The notes under the pieces: generated by a model
Database searches by the model: none
The model's input: only the letters and a program-made list of their open reading frames with translations
Told to the model about the DNA's origin: nothing
Part shown: positions 11,191-24,030 of the stretch, piece after piece
How positions within the stretch are numbered: position 1 is the stretch's first letter
Layout of the letters: every line of letters starts with the position of its first letter
Program-made: the position numbers and the translations under genes
From: Bostrychus sinensis
Lineage: Eukaryota; Chordata; Actinopteri; Gobiiformes; Eleotridae
DNA: 64,000 nt
Direction: 5' to 3'
NCBI GenBank assembly: GCA_020698575.1
Contig: CM036250.1
Location: 25,618,000-25,681,999 of the forward strand

Positions 11191-13435
11191 CAGGACATCA
11201 TACCCAAATGGGATACCATACCCAGATGGGATAGTCTGCTACTTTCTGCAAGCAATAAAAGATGAGCAAATGAATTTAGGTCAGTGTGTCAAAACAGTGC
11301 CAGTTTTCTTGGTGCATCTATTCTGCTCTAATCCAAACCATCACAGCCAATGTACAACAGGAAAAGACAGTCAAAGTCAAATCCACTCCACAGTTTCCCC
11401 AAAACAAATTAGACCGTGCTACTGTGAGGTGGCCCAGGTGGGATCCCTTCCTAAACAACATGATCCAGGACAGGTCTTCAGTCTAATCTGACACAAGCCT
11501 CAAAGTCAAAGGTTGATGGTGCAACTCTCTGCAGGAGGCGAACGGATCGAGGTGAAACCAAGTTCAGTCAGACGTGGGGTGCCTCCAGTCTGACACTCAA
11601 ACCTAATCTCAGAGTGAACTGGTGAGTGTTTGAGGATTCTGATTCACTTCATGGACATATTCATATGAGAACAACTGAACAAGGATGTATACATGAGACA
11701 AATTATGTCAGATATCACATTATGTTTTTTAGACCTTATGATTCATGACCATCCACGCAGTACCAAGGATATAGTCGCTACAAGACCCGATATACCATCC
11801 AAGACATTAGAATAAGAAGACAATTTAATTTTTTTTCTATCATTAAGAGGATCTTAGTTTAAAACAAATCATGTAAACCATACTTTTTGACATGCATTTT
11901 TCTCTAACCTTCACCACGTCTTTCATTAAAGGACATTCAGTATAAAAACTTACCTCCTTCCTATAACTTCATTGCTGTTACTTATGCAGATACATCTAAA
12001 CCCAGCATAATGTGAATAATTTATGTAAATGTTACATATAAATATGCCATTCCAAACTTAGTTCACTTTCATAAGGATGTGAAGTCTGGAACCTCTCACT
12101 TCAAATCATTTTTTTCCTAAACCATCTAACTTCCTGATCCTGACCTATCACAACTGTTTTTTTTTTATCTCTAAATGATGCAAGATTTCTTTTTTCCCCT
12201 CTCACTGCTGAACCTGCTCTCACACTGCCTCCCCCTGTCACCTCTGTAATGAGTGAAACACAGAGGTGTGAGCAGACACCATGGGTGTGTACCAGGAGAA
12301 ACACTTTGACTAAACAGATTTTCTGTCTAAGTTTCATCATCTTCTGCCAGGATTGTTATTCCTCTCCCTCTCTAACAAACACAAACACTTGGTATAAAAA
12401 CAGAGTGAGGCGTCTCAGTCACTAACTACTCACCGCTGCACTAAGAGAGCCGTATGTTCAGTGACAGCCTGTCTATCACTGGGGCTTCACATATAAACAA
12501 CACATCTGTTTTAGAAGGTTTCTTTCCATAGAGGCTAAAGGTTTTTCCTAATACTATTATACTGTAGATGCTGTGGTACTTCCCTACATTGTCTAATTTT
12601 GATGATGATGATGATGAAGATAGAGTGGCCTATTGTAAATAGCAGCAAAAACCACTTAGCTTGTCATGAACCTATTTTTCACAGACAGACAGGTGAGACA
12701 AAAGAAGTGAGCAGAAGCAGGAGTGCATTATAAAACAAGGTTTTTTATACAACCATTTATTCTACTAGCAGACGATTTTATAGCTATACTGTTGTCACAT
12801 TCTTAGTTTGATGGAGCACACAATACTTTCAGACTATATTGACTTGTATTAACATGTATGGGTCAAATAGTATCATTGCAACGAGGCCTATATTATAATT
12901 TATAAAGATGCATATTGGTGCTTGAGCAAATCATTTTAATGTTGTATTTCGTGCAAATTATGGCCATTTGTTTTTAGTTTTTTATTTATGTATGGTTTAA
13001 TATGGCTCTCCAAAATGATGCTACAGTATGTATCCCAAGTGAACCCATTATCCTACTCGTCCTAGTACAATAAATGCAAAACTTTCAAACTCATGCAAAA
13101 GAAATAATGAGGAAGCAGAATGAGAAACTTGTGCAGCAGAGATAAAGAAGAGACACTGCTTAGCCTGAGACAATAATGGGCAGAGAAAGCCAGAGACACA
13201 GAGCGCCCGCAGTGATGTCTGATGGATTTATTGGACCTGGCACAAGAAGCACAAACCATGATGAAAAGAGAGGCACAGATAAGCCCCTGGACTGCTTCTC
13301 ATTAATGGGACGGCATCATACGAAATACATGGGGCTTGTGCCAAATGTTGTTGTAACAGTGAAGTCTGGAGACTGCAGAGATTTGTAAGTTTAAGTAAAT
13401 GTAAGTAAACAAGTGAGATTTGTTTTTTGTGTGAG

Positions 13436-13576
13436 TGGGCACCAGTAGCTCAGGAGGTAGAGCAGGTTGTCCACTAGAGGGTTGGTAGTTTGATTCCTGC
13501 TATACCAGCATTACATACTTGACCCACCTTGCATGCCTTTAATGTCTGTGGCACTGGTGTGTGAATGTGTTAGAGC
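13436..13576 (+). repeat. SINE family 2 with tRNA-like head
   Basis: Starts with an A-box-like segment 'tagctcaggaggtagagc' followed by a B-box-like 'gtttgattcc', about as far apart as in tRNA genes, then a body ending 'ggcactggtgtgtgaatgtg'. This is a common teleost tRNA-derived SINE type. It is not a tRNA gene, because the cloverleaf 3' half does not close. Another copy is at 23929-24030 on the minus strand. Confidence 0.7.
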
Positions 13577-13734
13577 AGTGGTTCCCAAAGTGAGGTCCAG
13601 GGCCACCGCGAAGGTGCTGCAGGGAGGTTGTCTACATTAAATACATTAAAAAAGATGGAGTTTGAAATGAATTACAATTGGGTACTTATTTAAAAATATA
13701 AATTTGAAGCAATTTTTAGCCATCAGTCTGTGAT
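13577..13734 (+). mobile_element. possible hAT-like left end
   Basis: Begins CAGTGGTTCCCAAAGTGAGG, a terminal sequence common to many fish and vertebrate hAT MITEs. No matching right end or target duplication was found; the sequence runs into the tandem repeat at 13735. Confidence 0.35.
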
Positions 13735-14061
13735 TTTTGAAGTATTATTTGTAGTATTTTGGTACCATTATTTGTAGTTGTATTCAAAGTATTTTTGTAC
13801 AATTAATTCTAGTATCTGTAGTAGTGTTTGTAGTATTTTTGTAGTATTTTTTAAGTATTTTTGTTGTTATATTTGAAGCATTTGTACTATTATTTTGTAG
13901 TTGTATCCATAGTATTTCTGTACTATTATTTCTAGTAATTGTAGTAGTGTTTGTAGTATTTTTGGAGTGTTATAGTAGTATTATATGTAGTTGTATTCAT
14001 AGTGTTTTTGTAGTATTATTTGTAGTATTTTTTAAGTATTTTTGTGGTTGTATTTGAAGCA
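13735..14061. repeat. degenerate tandem repeat, GTAGTATTTTTG-type
   Basis: Built from short units such as 'gtagtatttttg' and 'gtagttgtattc', organised in a longer period: the series 'gtagttgtattc..agtatttttgta..tagtagtgtttgtag' recurs two to three times, and 'aagtatttttg' followed by 'tatttgaagca' occurs twice. Strongly T/G biased on the plus strand. Confidence 0.8.
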
Positions 14062-16759
14062 GTGGAGCCTTCATAATCTTTTTTTTTTATAGAAATCTAT
14101 GGGGGATAACATGACACAGACTTTTGGATATAGTAAAGTTTTATTTTGGGGGGTCAACTGGGCTATAGTACAAAATAAAAGGAGGAAAGGAAGCTATGCC
14201 GTTGTGGGTGAGGGTAGAATTTGCTCAGGGACGGATACAAGAATTCAGAAATGTTTAAAATGATTCAAATATTTCATGAAGTTTTTGATAGTGGCCAGTA
14301 AAAGTTAGTGTATCTCGCTGTATCTTCAGAAATGTAGAATATGTCAGTATAGTCTCTCCACACCTCTTTAGCTGCTTGCGTCGCCACGAGTCCAACTCTT
14401 TCCACACAGCTCCTTAGCACTGAGATGACCTTTGACCCTTGAGCAAGTGATGAAAACTGAAGAGAAAACTCTGTGTGTGTCTTTGTGTCTGCTCTGTGTG
14501 GGAAAGGGCATAGGCGTGTGGTTTCTGGGATGGGCAATATCACGTGAAGGAATGTATACTGTAATGTTACTCAACAGCTTTATTTTTAATTAAAAGCTAA
14601 AATACAAACTGGAATATAGTTGGCACTGCTGACCAGGCTCATGAAAGCAGGTACTACAAGATTAAATGATTGTATTATCTTTACAGTCCATGTGAATAAC
14701 TTAGGACTCGCACAGATTTGACCTTGCAGGAAACTCTTTGGGTCACTCCATGTTTAGTTCAGCTGTTTTTACATGAACACAGCCTACATACACTACACGC
14801 ACAGGGCTGTTTGATGTCTTCACGTTTCACTTCTGTTTCTCGTAAATCACTGAGTTATACACAAATCCACACAAATATGTGGTGCACTAATACCACAAGA
14901 ATACACACACAGTACACACAGAGTTGAAGGTGATTTGACAGCTCCCATGTGGCACTTGTTACCAAATCAGCGGCTGCTGGCCTTTTCTGCCTGTCTTCTG
15001 TGCGCAGCCAGTCTGCTGCAGTAGGTCCATGTTTACAGTCTTTTGAAAGGTCAGTATACACTTCAGTTTTGACCAATAATATATCTGACTGTTTGTAAAC
15101 GCCATTCATATTTTTCTAGCAAAAATGAGACCATCACATGCAGGAATGGCTCAGATGTCCTTGATGTGAACTGATGCTTTTAAGGATAAGAGCGTGAAAT
15201 GAGATCACAGGCGCAACATCCTGCGATAGTTCTCGGTGTAAATTCAGGGTTGGAGACACACAATGACAAAACCATTCACTCTCACATTTATTTACTATAG
15301 GGGCATAAGCTTCTGTTGTTTGTTTTTACTGCATTTTAATGGCCTTGCACCTACATATTTACAGTATGTTGAGATTTTAAGCTTGACTTGGACAGCCAAC
15401 CAGTGCTTATGTTGTTGTATTTGTTGTAATAACTGTAAAGTTTCCTTTAAATGCCTACTTGAAATGATTATCTGGATGACTTGAAGAACATGCAGATATT
15501 AAAAAACAACAGGTTTGAGTACAACACAGATTTGGGCGTCTCAGCTTTTTAGACTCTACAGTGTATAACGTTACTTTAAAATATGTCTCAAATTTCTTTC
15601 CCATCTTTCACTCTCCGCTCCTCTCACACGTCTGTATCACTCTCTCCATCCCTAGAGCGTCCACAGGGAAACCTCCACATCTGTCTTCAATGTGTCTCAT
15701 TTCCCAACATGCACCGGGCCAGAGCCGCACTGCTGCCAAACCCAGGCGACACGCGAAATGTGCATCTGGTTTCACTGAGGTGTCAAAACCCAATACAACG
15801 TCCCACACAGAGCTGCACCACAACAAGACATCCATGTTTACAGTGACCTGCTGAATTTTGGCTTCAGCACACCGTCTACACACGCTCGGTGACAGAAACC
15901 ACTGCTGCCGTTGAGAGATTTTTTCTTTGCTTATATTCATCTTTACGTCAGTCTCTCATCGCCCGAACATGACGTGAAATTAAACAAAGCTGGCACTGGG
16001 CTTGAGCTGTCATTGGCAATTGCAGATCTGACAAGTGTGAGAGATACGCAACTTGAACCTTTGACCAAAAGGAGAAATACAGTACTATCATTAAAAACTG
16101 ATGAAGGATTTCTACATTTAAAGTCTCTTATCTCTTATCTGAGTTTATCCACAGCCCAAAGGTATAAAGATTTCAAACCATCATAGGCCACATTTAGCAG
16201 GACGTCCTTGTGACGTCCTAGAAGTAACCACAACAAGCCCTGATTCAACACGTCAGCTTCTAAAAGCAGAACTTCCCTCATCCATCCACAGTTGTCAGAT
16301 TTTCTACATGTGCACTTATTTCTATTTTAAACACACTTGATTTCAGCTTGTCAAAGTGTTTCATAAATATAAAAAAAAATACTGGTGCACTTGTCAGTGT
16401 AAGTATGTAGCTAGTCATTTTCCAAATTTAGTCCATATCTACTAAAAAACACCATTCAGCCATTCTCTAAAATCCCCTAAAAGGACAGACTCCTACCATG
16501 AAGTCACATGTTTATTGTATTACATGTAACTTAAGTTGTTGTATTTTCTCATAAAATAAATCTAATTTAAATTAAAATACATTTCCCATGACTTGGTGTT
16601 GTTTGCTGTTCTGTACATGCACAGCCAAACACTCCTCAATCGTTTAGCTTTTAGCCTTTAGCTGCTATAGTCTAAATGCTTGTACAGTTGTTCTTCAGGC
16701 AGATGAATATTTTATTTTTATATACTCACTAATGTTCTCTACCCACCCACTGACATCAC

Positions 16760-17213
16760 ATACGCGGCCTTTGCTCCATCTAGTAGAAGAGTTGCGACAT
16801 TGAGGGGACAGAAAACTGAGCGCTCGAACGCTGTTCACGTAGCTTTGAACTGTGACAAATGGAGTTGGAAATACATTGTTTTCAACAAGGGCAGCGCAAA
16901 TAAGAGCTACCGGTACGTACGGTACCGTATTGTGGATGCACTAACTTGTTTTGGGAATGAACGGAGTTGTAAGAACGCTGGTTTGTATTCTATTAATAAA
17001 GTTTGACTGACTGACTTGACTGTTTTATTGACATTCCCTTTAGCGCAGCTCCATCTAGTGGATGCATAATGCAACCCCAGCCACTACAGTAGCTTCTATT
17101 CTATGCACCTTATAATGCGGTGCGCCCTATATATGAAAACAGTTTTAAAATAGGCCATTCATTGAAGGTGCGCCTTATAAATCAATGCGCCTTATAGTGC
17201 AAAAAATATGGTA
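16760..17213 (+). mobile_element. DNA transposon remnant with GCGCCTTATA repeats
   Basis: The 3' part has the subterminal motif GCGCCTTATA in several copies (17128, 17170 and 17188 regions, some mutated) and ends 'gtgcaaaaaatatggta', whose reverse complement TACCATATTTTTTGCAC is a terminal repeat known from a widespread fish element family, bounded by TA. 'ccatctagt' occurs twice inside. The left end is uncertain. No transposase is visible. I recall the family but not its superfamily with certainty; a pogo or other Tc/mariner-type element is my guess. Confidence 0.55.
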
Positions 17214-17221
17214 CAACTGGC

Positions 17222-17420
17222 ATCTGCTGCTGTCCCCGTTCAGAAATAAGTACAGAGCTGCTCATAATACGCCATATTCTGGTGTTTTATGAAAAAACAT
17301 CAGAAATCCATGTTTGTTTGGGTCAGCAGTGCACTGTTTATGTCCCGCCCTTTGTTTCTCTGATTGGTTACTTCGCCTGTCATTGTTCTGCCACAAAAAC
17401 AAAATGTTACTAAAGGGGGT
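17222..17420 (+). repeat. dispersed repeat shared with 57085-57275
   Basis: 'aataagtacagagctgctcat', 'ttttatgtcccg' and 'tctgattggttact' recur in the same order in the reverse complement of 57085-57275. Non-coding, family unassigned. Confidence 0.6.
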
Positions 17421-17582
17421 ACCAGACTAACTTATTTGTACAGAATAGGTAAAGAGTTTGTCTGGCAGGCCAAGCTATGTTTATTCAGGATTTAGGCTCA
17501 TTTAGCCCTGTAAGTATGGTACTTGGAAAGCCAAATATTTTCTGAGGTGGTACTTGGTGTGAAAAGTTTGACAATCACTGTG

Positions 17583-17768
17583 TTGGCAAATTGATGACTC
17601 TAAATGAATGAGAGAGTGAGTGGTTGTCTGTCTGTGCATGCATCTAAGTGTCAGAACTATCTCTCCACTCTCTAGGGTGTGCCCTGCCTAAGGCCCATAG
17701 CTGCTGGGATAGGCTTCAGCCATCTGTGACCTCTCTACAGGAATAAGCAAAAGAAGAACAATGAATGA
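17583..17768 (+). repeat. SINE family 1, 3' part
   Basis: Matches the tail of the full copy: 'attgatgactctaaatgaatg', 'ggttgtctgtctgtg', 'agggtgtgccctgcc', 'gctgggataggcttcagcc', then 'ggaataagcaaaag'. The upstream end joins a hAT-like right end ('gtttgacaatcactg' at about 17567-17581). Confidence 0.8.
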
Positions 17769-18403
17769 CTTTCAAAATGCCAATAACATAAAACCTCAAA
17801 CTGAGCCATCTTGCTCTGAATTGCTTATCTCAGTGGCATATCTCTTATGAACAAATTGGCTTCAGCCATCTGTAATCTGCACTAAGCTTCATAAGTCGCT
17901 GCAGTACACCCAGTACTCACACTCACGGCGATAGTATCTCTTTGTATTGGCTTACTGTGAGTGCAGGGACACATCTGAAGCCTATTACACCCTTGGGCCT
18001 ATTACACACATGCCATCCTGAATCAATAAGTCACGCTTTGGTCTGATCCATCTTCTCAGTCCACTAGATCCATCGTCAATCTCCTCTACAAACACGTCTG
18101 TGGGACGTTTTGTTTTGCCGGGCTCCGATACATAAATACAGTCTCGTACAAGCAAATAACGGCTCATTACACCCATTACTGCGCTCCCAGGGTTTCATTA
18201 CATCGCAGCTGTATATTGTTGCAGAAAGCAGAGTATTTGAGGAATCTGCTGAGTACACAACAAGGCGTCCCACTGCAATTCTCCCACTCACCTTTATCTA
18301 CACACTCTCTTTATTCATACAATGCACCACTTCTCTGCAGTACAGTACATTTATTTATTCCTATTTAACCCAACCATAAGAAGTCACAAACCAGTGAACT
18401 CTT

Positions 18404-18470
18404 TGTGCCAGTCCAAAGCATGGATAAATTAAGAAGGCTGAGCTAGGAAGGGCATTTAGTGAAAACTTGG
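18404..18470 (+). repeat. dispersed retroelement tail (family B), fragment
   Basis: 'tttgtgccagtccaaagc', 'ataaatt' and 'aggaagggcattt' match the better copy at 33495-33662. Confidence 0.55.
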
Positions 18471-18560
18471 TGAATCTCATAGGTATGAAGTTTTGTGTCT
18501 TTATTATGAAAGCTTTTTTTTTTTTTTTTTAGACAATGAATTTATGTAACTGAATTTTTT

Positions 18561-18957
18561 GCAATTGAATTTTGTGAACTGAATTCTTTTACTTCAAATT
18601 CTGATGAAAAATTTTGTGAATAAAATCTCATAAGTCAAATTAAGTATATAAAAATGCAATATATAAACAATGAAATACAGTCTTTAAAAATTTTGTGTAA
18701 TACAATTCAGTGTTCCAAACCTGCAGAACCTGCAATCTAGAAGGAAGACTAAAGCAATCAATCCTCTCATATTGAACTAAGCCAGCCAAGTTTACAGTTA
18801 TGAGTTTGAGACAGAATTTTATTGCACAGATTTTTTTCACATTGTATTCTTATGCACCGGATTTAAAACACTCTATTTGGCATAAGAAACTTTATTCACT
18901 GAAATTTTCAGCAACATTTTAAGTAAAAAAAAGTTTCAGTTCACAAAATTCAATTGC
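18561..18957. mobile_element. MITE-like element with long inverted repeats
   Basis: The 23 bases at 18561-18583 (from GCAATTGAATTTTG) are repeated exactly in inverted orientation at 18935-18957. Homology continues inward, for example 'tttgtgaataaaat' at about 18613 against 'actttattcactgaaa' at about 18889, giving arms of about 70 bp. No target duplication could be fixed. Non-coding. Confidence 0.6.
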
Positions 18958-19616
18958 AAACCCACATTTTTTGGTGACTTGTGTTTATTCACACTAGCTA
19001 TAATATGCATGGATTGTTTCTCCCCACAAACTCCAAATTTCAAAGACAGTTCTACAGTAAAAAACATTGAAAAAAAAATAGTCTGGCAACACAATATTTT
19101 AATTAGCTTCCAGGATGATTTGCTTAAAGACAGATTATACAGATAAACAGATATATTTTTCTACATAAGAACTGCACCATAATTACAGCTCTACTGTCTA
19201 AAAGCAGTAATTCATTATCACATGTAATCCAATAAACCATATTAAAAGGGTTTTGGTTAATGTCAGAGATAACTGTACAGTCCCTAAATAGTTTATCAGA
19301 TTCTTGGGGGCAGCTATTCAGACAGTGTCCATTAGCAGCTCATATACATCCGTTAGGGTACAGATAAGAGATAATTCTCCTAATCCACTTTGATCCAGGC
19401 TCAAACTCTCAGGGGGCTGCAGACTGATAAGTGAAGACAGAGTAAAGCCCAGGATTTCCTGCAACCTGCTGCTGCCTCTCACTGCACTCCAACTCTCTAC
19501 CAGCATAAAAAAAACTATTCACTGTGGTCACATACTCATCCTTTTCACATTCTCAAGGCTTAAAGTGACCAGCAGATGTGTAGACTGATCAATGACAACA
19601 AGTAGATAACATATTA

Positions 19617-20187
19617 AAGTGCACATGTTATGCTTTTATTTATCTTTTTAAACCAATCTTGGTCACCTCTAGAACAGTACTGCATGTTTTACAACCTTTA
19701 AAAACATTATGTGACTAAAAGTTTCCAATAATTACTTTATTACTGTCATAAAAAAACAGGTGAAGAGATTAGCAGAGGGCAGCAGAGAGCAGCTTTATTA
19801 AACTCTTTTGAACAGAAACAGAGAAAAAAAGCTTATTTACTTCCTTAAACTTTTTGTATGATGCCATTTTACTACAAAATGAATTTGAGCTGCGAGGAAT
19901 CGGGGGCAACAGAGCGGTACACAGTTGTTTTGTTTGTTTTTTGATGAATGAGCAGACTGGCTGTAGAGGGCTGGTTGATTGGTCAGTGCTTCCTGGAGGG
20001 GGCGGGGATTCGTAGTAGAGCCCGGGGTTTGTGTAACAGAGCGTTTTGGGACCTCTGATAGGCCATGTCAGAGAATAGAGGTTTACTCAAACAGGCATGA
20101 ATGAAGCTAAACACAAGTAGGTATGTTTTGATGAGGGAACAACATTATAACATGGTAGAAAACTCAAAAAAGTAGATTTTGCATCTG
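19617..20187 (+). mobile_element. MITE family A, long copy
   Basis: Starts TTAAAGTGCACATGTTATGC and runs to 'gtagattttgcatctgc'. It aligns with 1-462 over about 450 bp, including 'gaacaacattataacatgg' near the right end, which is also present in 59718-60305. Non-coding. It is longer than the 165-bp copy at 4474, so the family contains deletion derivatives. Confidence 0.65.
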
Positions 20188-20217
20188 CTTTTATAGATGA
20201 CACCTATCAAAATACAT

Positions 20218-21260
20218 AATTTGAGCACCTGCCCCTTTTGCCCCCAGCCTCCAAGTGCCCTTTTAGTCCTTTTTTTTTTTTTTTTTTTTTTTTTTGTGGC
20301 TTTAAGCCCTCATGTGGCTCTTCATAAGAACATTTATACATTCATTAATTATTAATAATTTGAAATAAATTACATCACACAGCCGCCAGCACCTCGTGAC
20401 CTTTAACCTTTTGCCTCCGTGAGTTGCGCAGTTGTGGAGCCAATAAACAGGGCTGTTATCATTTTTTTTGGTCCCAATTCCAGAACTTAAAACCCAGTAT
20501 AGTCACTGGGAATCAAAGAACCGGTGAGCTGTTCGTGTCGCGTGATTTGTAAGACAAAGCCATGAAAGTATTATGCACGCACGTTAGATAATTTCTGTTT
20601 AAATACGGAGCTTTTGACCGCTACTTGCTAACCACCTAGATATTTACAAAATGCTTCCATAAAATGCTTTGTGATTGTTGACAGCATAAAATATTTTTAT
20701 TTTTAGACCGGGTTGCTTATAAATAATGGATTGCAGTTAGCATTTAGGCATTTTAATGCAATTAAATTGCGAGAATTTGCTATAATTGTGCAAAAATATG
20801 AACTAGTTGGTGATGGGAACTGGTAAAATGTGATCTGATAAGAAAAAAATGTGATGTCCCAAAATCTTGTTCCCACATAACTTATTTAATTTATTACTAA
20901 AAATGTCTAAGGACTTCCTCATAGCGCTGGGAATAATTTTCATCTTGTCAGAGCATGGATAAAATTACATTATTTAGTTTAGTGTCATGCAGTTTGTGTT
21001 TTCTTTACATTTTATATGTTCATTAGTTTTTTATTATTTTCCCAAAATTGTATTAAATATGTATTGCCTCATCCTTACCGTATTGCAATATATCATAGTA
21101 TACACAGAAATGTAATAGTTGTGTGAGAGTCTTGCTTGCCACAGTCCTAACACAACAGTGTTTTAAAATCTGGTTACACGTATGTGCCCCTTTTTCGCTT
21201 TGAGCACCTGCCCCTGTAGAAGTCTCTGCACGTGCCTGCAGTCTAGGTTTGCTAAAGGGC
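20218..21260. other. mosaic of repeat fragments
   Basis: The 17-mer TTTGAGCACCTGCCCCT occurs at about 20220 and again near 21199 in direct orientation. Between them is a 26-T run (20270-20295) and a segment at 20460-20540 ('ggtcccaattccagaac', 'gaatcaaagaaccggtgagc') resembling fish hAT MITE sequence. Boundaries are unclear. Confidence 0.4.
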
Positions 21261-23380
21261 ACCATAACCAAACACCACTTGAAAGGGTCATCCATGTTGC
21301 AATGATAGAACAAGTAATAAAGAGATGGCTGGATGTGATGTCTTTGTTTGAATTAAAGATCACTAATGTTTTTATAGCCCCTAGACCCCCAACATGACTT
21401 TACTTACACACAAGCAGGTCAAGTCAGATTGAGTGACAAGACATCCTATTAATATCCATAGGAAAAAGCTACGCAAATGATGTTTTCACATCTCAGTGGG
21501 AGTAAGGAGACTGGAACCAGCAAGACTTAGTTCAGACCACATCCCAGCGTGCACTTGGCTTGTAGTAAGGTAACCGGCAAGGCCAAGTACAACACTGAGA
21601 CCACGGTTTAGACAAGGTGTTATTATGGACTGTGATTTGTTCAAAGTATTAAAAGTTTTGGACAAACGTGTGGATCCTGGTTTAATGAAACTTTGCTTGG
21701 CGGCTGTGGCAGGTCAGTGGTTACATCAGTCTTTTATTGCTCCACATTTGCTCACAGTGGAAATGTTGGTGCACAAAATCCCCTTTATATGAGGTTTTAG
21801 GGCAAGTAGTACGGTCAAATTTGGCAATGTAAATGACTGATAAAACTGTTGCAATAGGCCTTCACCAAGAAGGATGAATTTTCACTCGCATTGGTTTGTT
21901 GCAGAGTAGTTTGTTAGCAGCATAACTAAGTATTGAGATTTTGTTTACCTTTTTAATAAAGGTCAGTATGGGCCAGCAAAAGAAATAAACCGTTTTTGGT
22001 GTGGAGGCAGTGTACAGCATTTATGAGAGCAAAAGTAAACTTTGACTATTGTAAAAGTCATCTCGCCTTTCTGTCGTTTCATGGCTTATCTCCACTGAAA
22101 ACAGACCTTTCATATTACTAAGAACTCAAAAAGTATTAACAAAATAGTGGACAATAATAGACCATTGGATGGGTCAGATCTCTTAAGAGCAGGGTGTTGA
22201 TGTTTTTTGGGTGTGTTTAAGTGTCCAAAGTTTAGACAAATAGTTCCTCTAGACATGTTCCTGTATTACTGAGTATCCTTTGCTGTGATTTGTCAGGTCC
22301 AAGTTGAAACAATGACCTTCGCTGTGAACACGGGGGTTATTTTTGGCAGATGCCTTAGAATAGATATACCTACTCTCATAAATTAATATATCTATGACTT
22401 CTACAAACAGCATGCATAAAAGGGGTATTGTATTGTGGAGGGCTTTTTGTAGAACTTTTAATCCAAACTAGAAAATATTATCACATAAATATGGATACAC
22501 CTGCAGAATATAGCAAGTGGTCAAGGTCACATACTTCATATACTCAATACGATTCAAAACAAAGTGGACTGGACAGACATGAAGATTTAACAATTGTACA
22601 AAGACAGTCCTGGTCTGTGCACTTCCCCTTTAGTCCCGTGTCTCTGTGGAATTCCTAATCCACACGACAGATGCTCAAAGCTGCATTGTTTCTTTATAAG
22701 CCTCCAAACCGCTGTTCCTCAAAGACACCAGTGTTTACACAGTCCTCAGGGTTCACCTCTCTCCTCCTTTTATCCCTCTGTCTGTCACTCCTTCATTCAC
22801 ACACTCCCTCATCTTTCCCCAAACCCACGTCTCTTCCTTTCTCTCCACCAGTCCTCATCCCTTTATCTCCTCTGGCGGTGGTACCATGACCTCTCTGGTA
22901 TTTCTGCTCCAGTCTTTCATGGACCTATCATTAGTTTGCCGTTCACAGATCTTCATTCACTACCTCCCCATTCAAAGTTCATTCATGTTTTCTCCTTTCA
23001 TTCATTGCTTCATGCCAGCTTCACATGTTCAGATCCACACAGCTCCTCTGGTGGTATTACATGTTGGGGCCAATGCTGTGTTTCAGTAAATAAAGGCCAT
23101 TTGAAAGCACTATATTGAGTCTGTCTAACCCTGTCTTTATACTCAATGCACTGTGTAAATGGGGCCAAAGAAATTTAAAATATTTGCTTAGTTTGAGCTC
23201 AAATTTACGGAAGCCTTAAGCGGCCATGGATTCATAACTTTTTTCTCTCCTGTTATCTCGTTATAACATAATTCTTTAGTTTAGTTAGTTTTAGTTAGCT
23301 TTAGAGATAATGATATTATTTTGTCATTATAACAAGAAAACAAAGTTTGTTTTTCCGAGATAAGGACTTCATTTATCCTT

Positions 23381-23665
23381 TATCAGAATCAGAATATTTT
23401 TATTGCCATTGTCAGTGAACAACACAATTCACAGACTAGGAACTTGTTTCGGTGCTAATGTGCAACATATAACACTAATAATAATAAAAAATATCACTAT
23501 GATAAAAAAGAAACTTTACAAATATAAAATACAAAGTATAAGGGCATGCAAAGGAATAAGATTACTAAGAATTAAAATTAGGCAATAACAACAGAACAAT
23601 AATGCAATCTGTCAGTGCAGATAGATAAGATAATAATGCAATCTGTGAATTATGCAATTTATAAT
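23381..23665 (+). repeat. LINE 3'-end-like repeat
   Basis: 'atcagaatcagaatattttt' followed by 'attgccattgtcagtgaac', then an A-rich body, is a common fish retroelement 3' region. It lies between two stretches with 'ttatctcg' and 'ccgttatctc' motifs (23260-23370 and 23678-23720), which may be two halves of one older element split by this insertion. Confidence 0.45.
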
Positions 23666-23928
23666 GAGAAACTAAGCCATGAGCCGTTATCTCAGGAAAA
23701 CAAACCTTGTTTTCTGGGACACATGAAGTAGGCTATATTGTGAATGAAAAATGTCCAAACAGGTTCAAAAATAATTAATGTTCTTTATTAGATTTTTGTC
23801 AAAAGTATTGATAAGAGCAGTGTTAAAAGACCAGATCGATAAGCAGTATCAGTAAGAGTAGTACTCTTATTGATACTACTTAGTAGTAATAAATTCCCAT
23901 TAAAATTCAAATCTTATGAGAGAGAAAG

Positions 23929-24030
23929 TCTTGCCCAAGGACACAACAACACTATGCAATGCTGGTAGAGGGGATCAAACAGCCAAACTTTGGATTAGTG
24001 GGCAAACATCTCTACCGATGGAGCTATAAC
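23929..24030 (-). repeat. SINE family 2, minus strand
   Basis: Reverse complement carries 'tagctccatcggtagag' (A box) and 'ctgtttgatcccc' (B box) and then 'gtccttgggcaaga', the same order as in this teleost SINE type. tRNA-like but not a functional tRNA. Confidence 0.7.

Noticed and set aside
15561..15940. Overlapping ORFs of 87-110 residues on both strands
   Set aside because: Three frames are open over the same DNA, which points to low stop density rather than coding; no motif.
22594..23118. 174-residue plus-strand ORF rich in Ser, Pro and His
   Set aside because: The DNA is C/T-rich low-complexity, overlapping frames are equally open, and there is no domain, splice context or recognisable motif.
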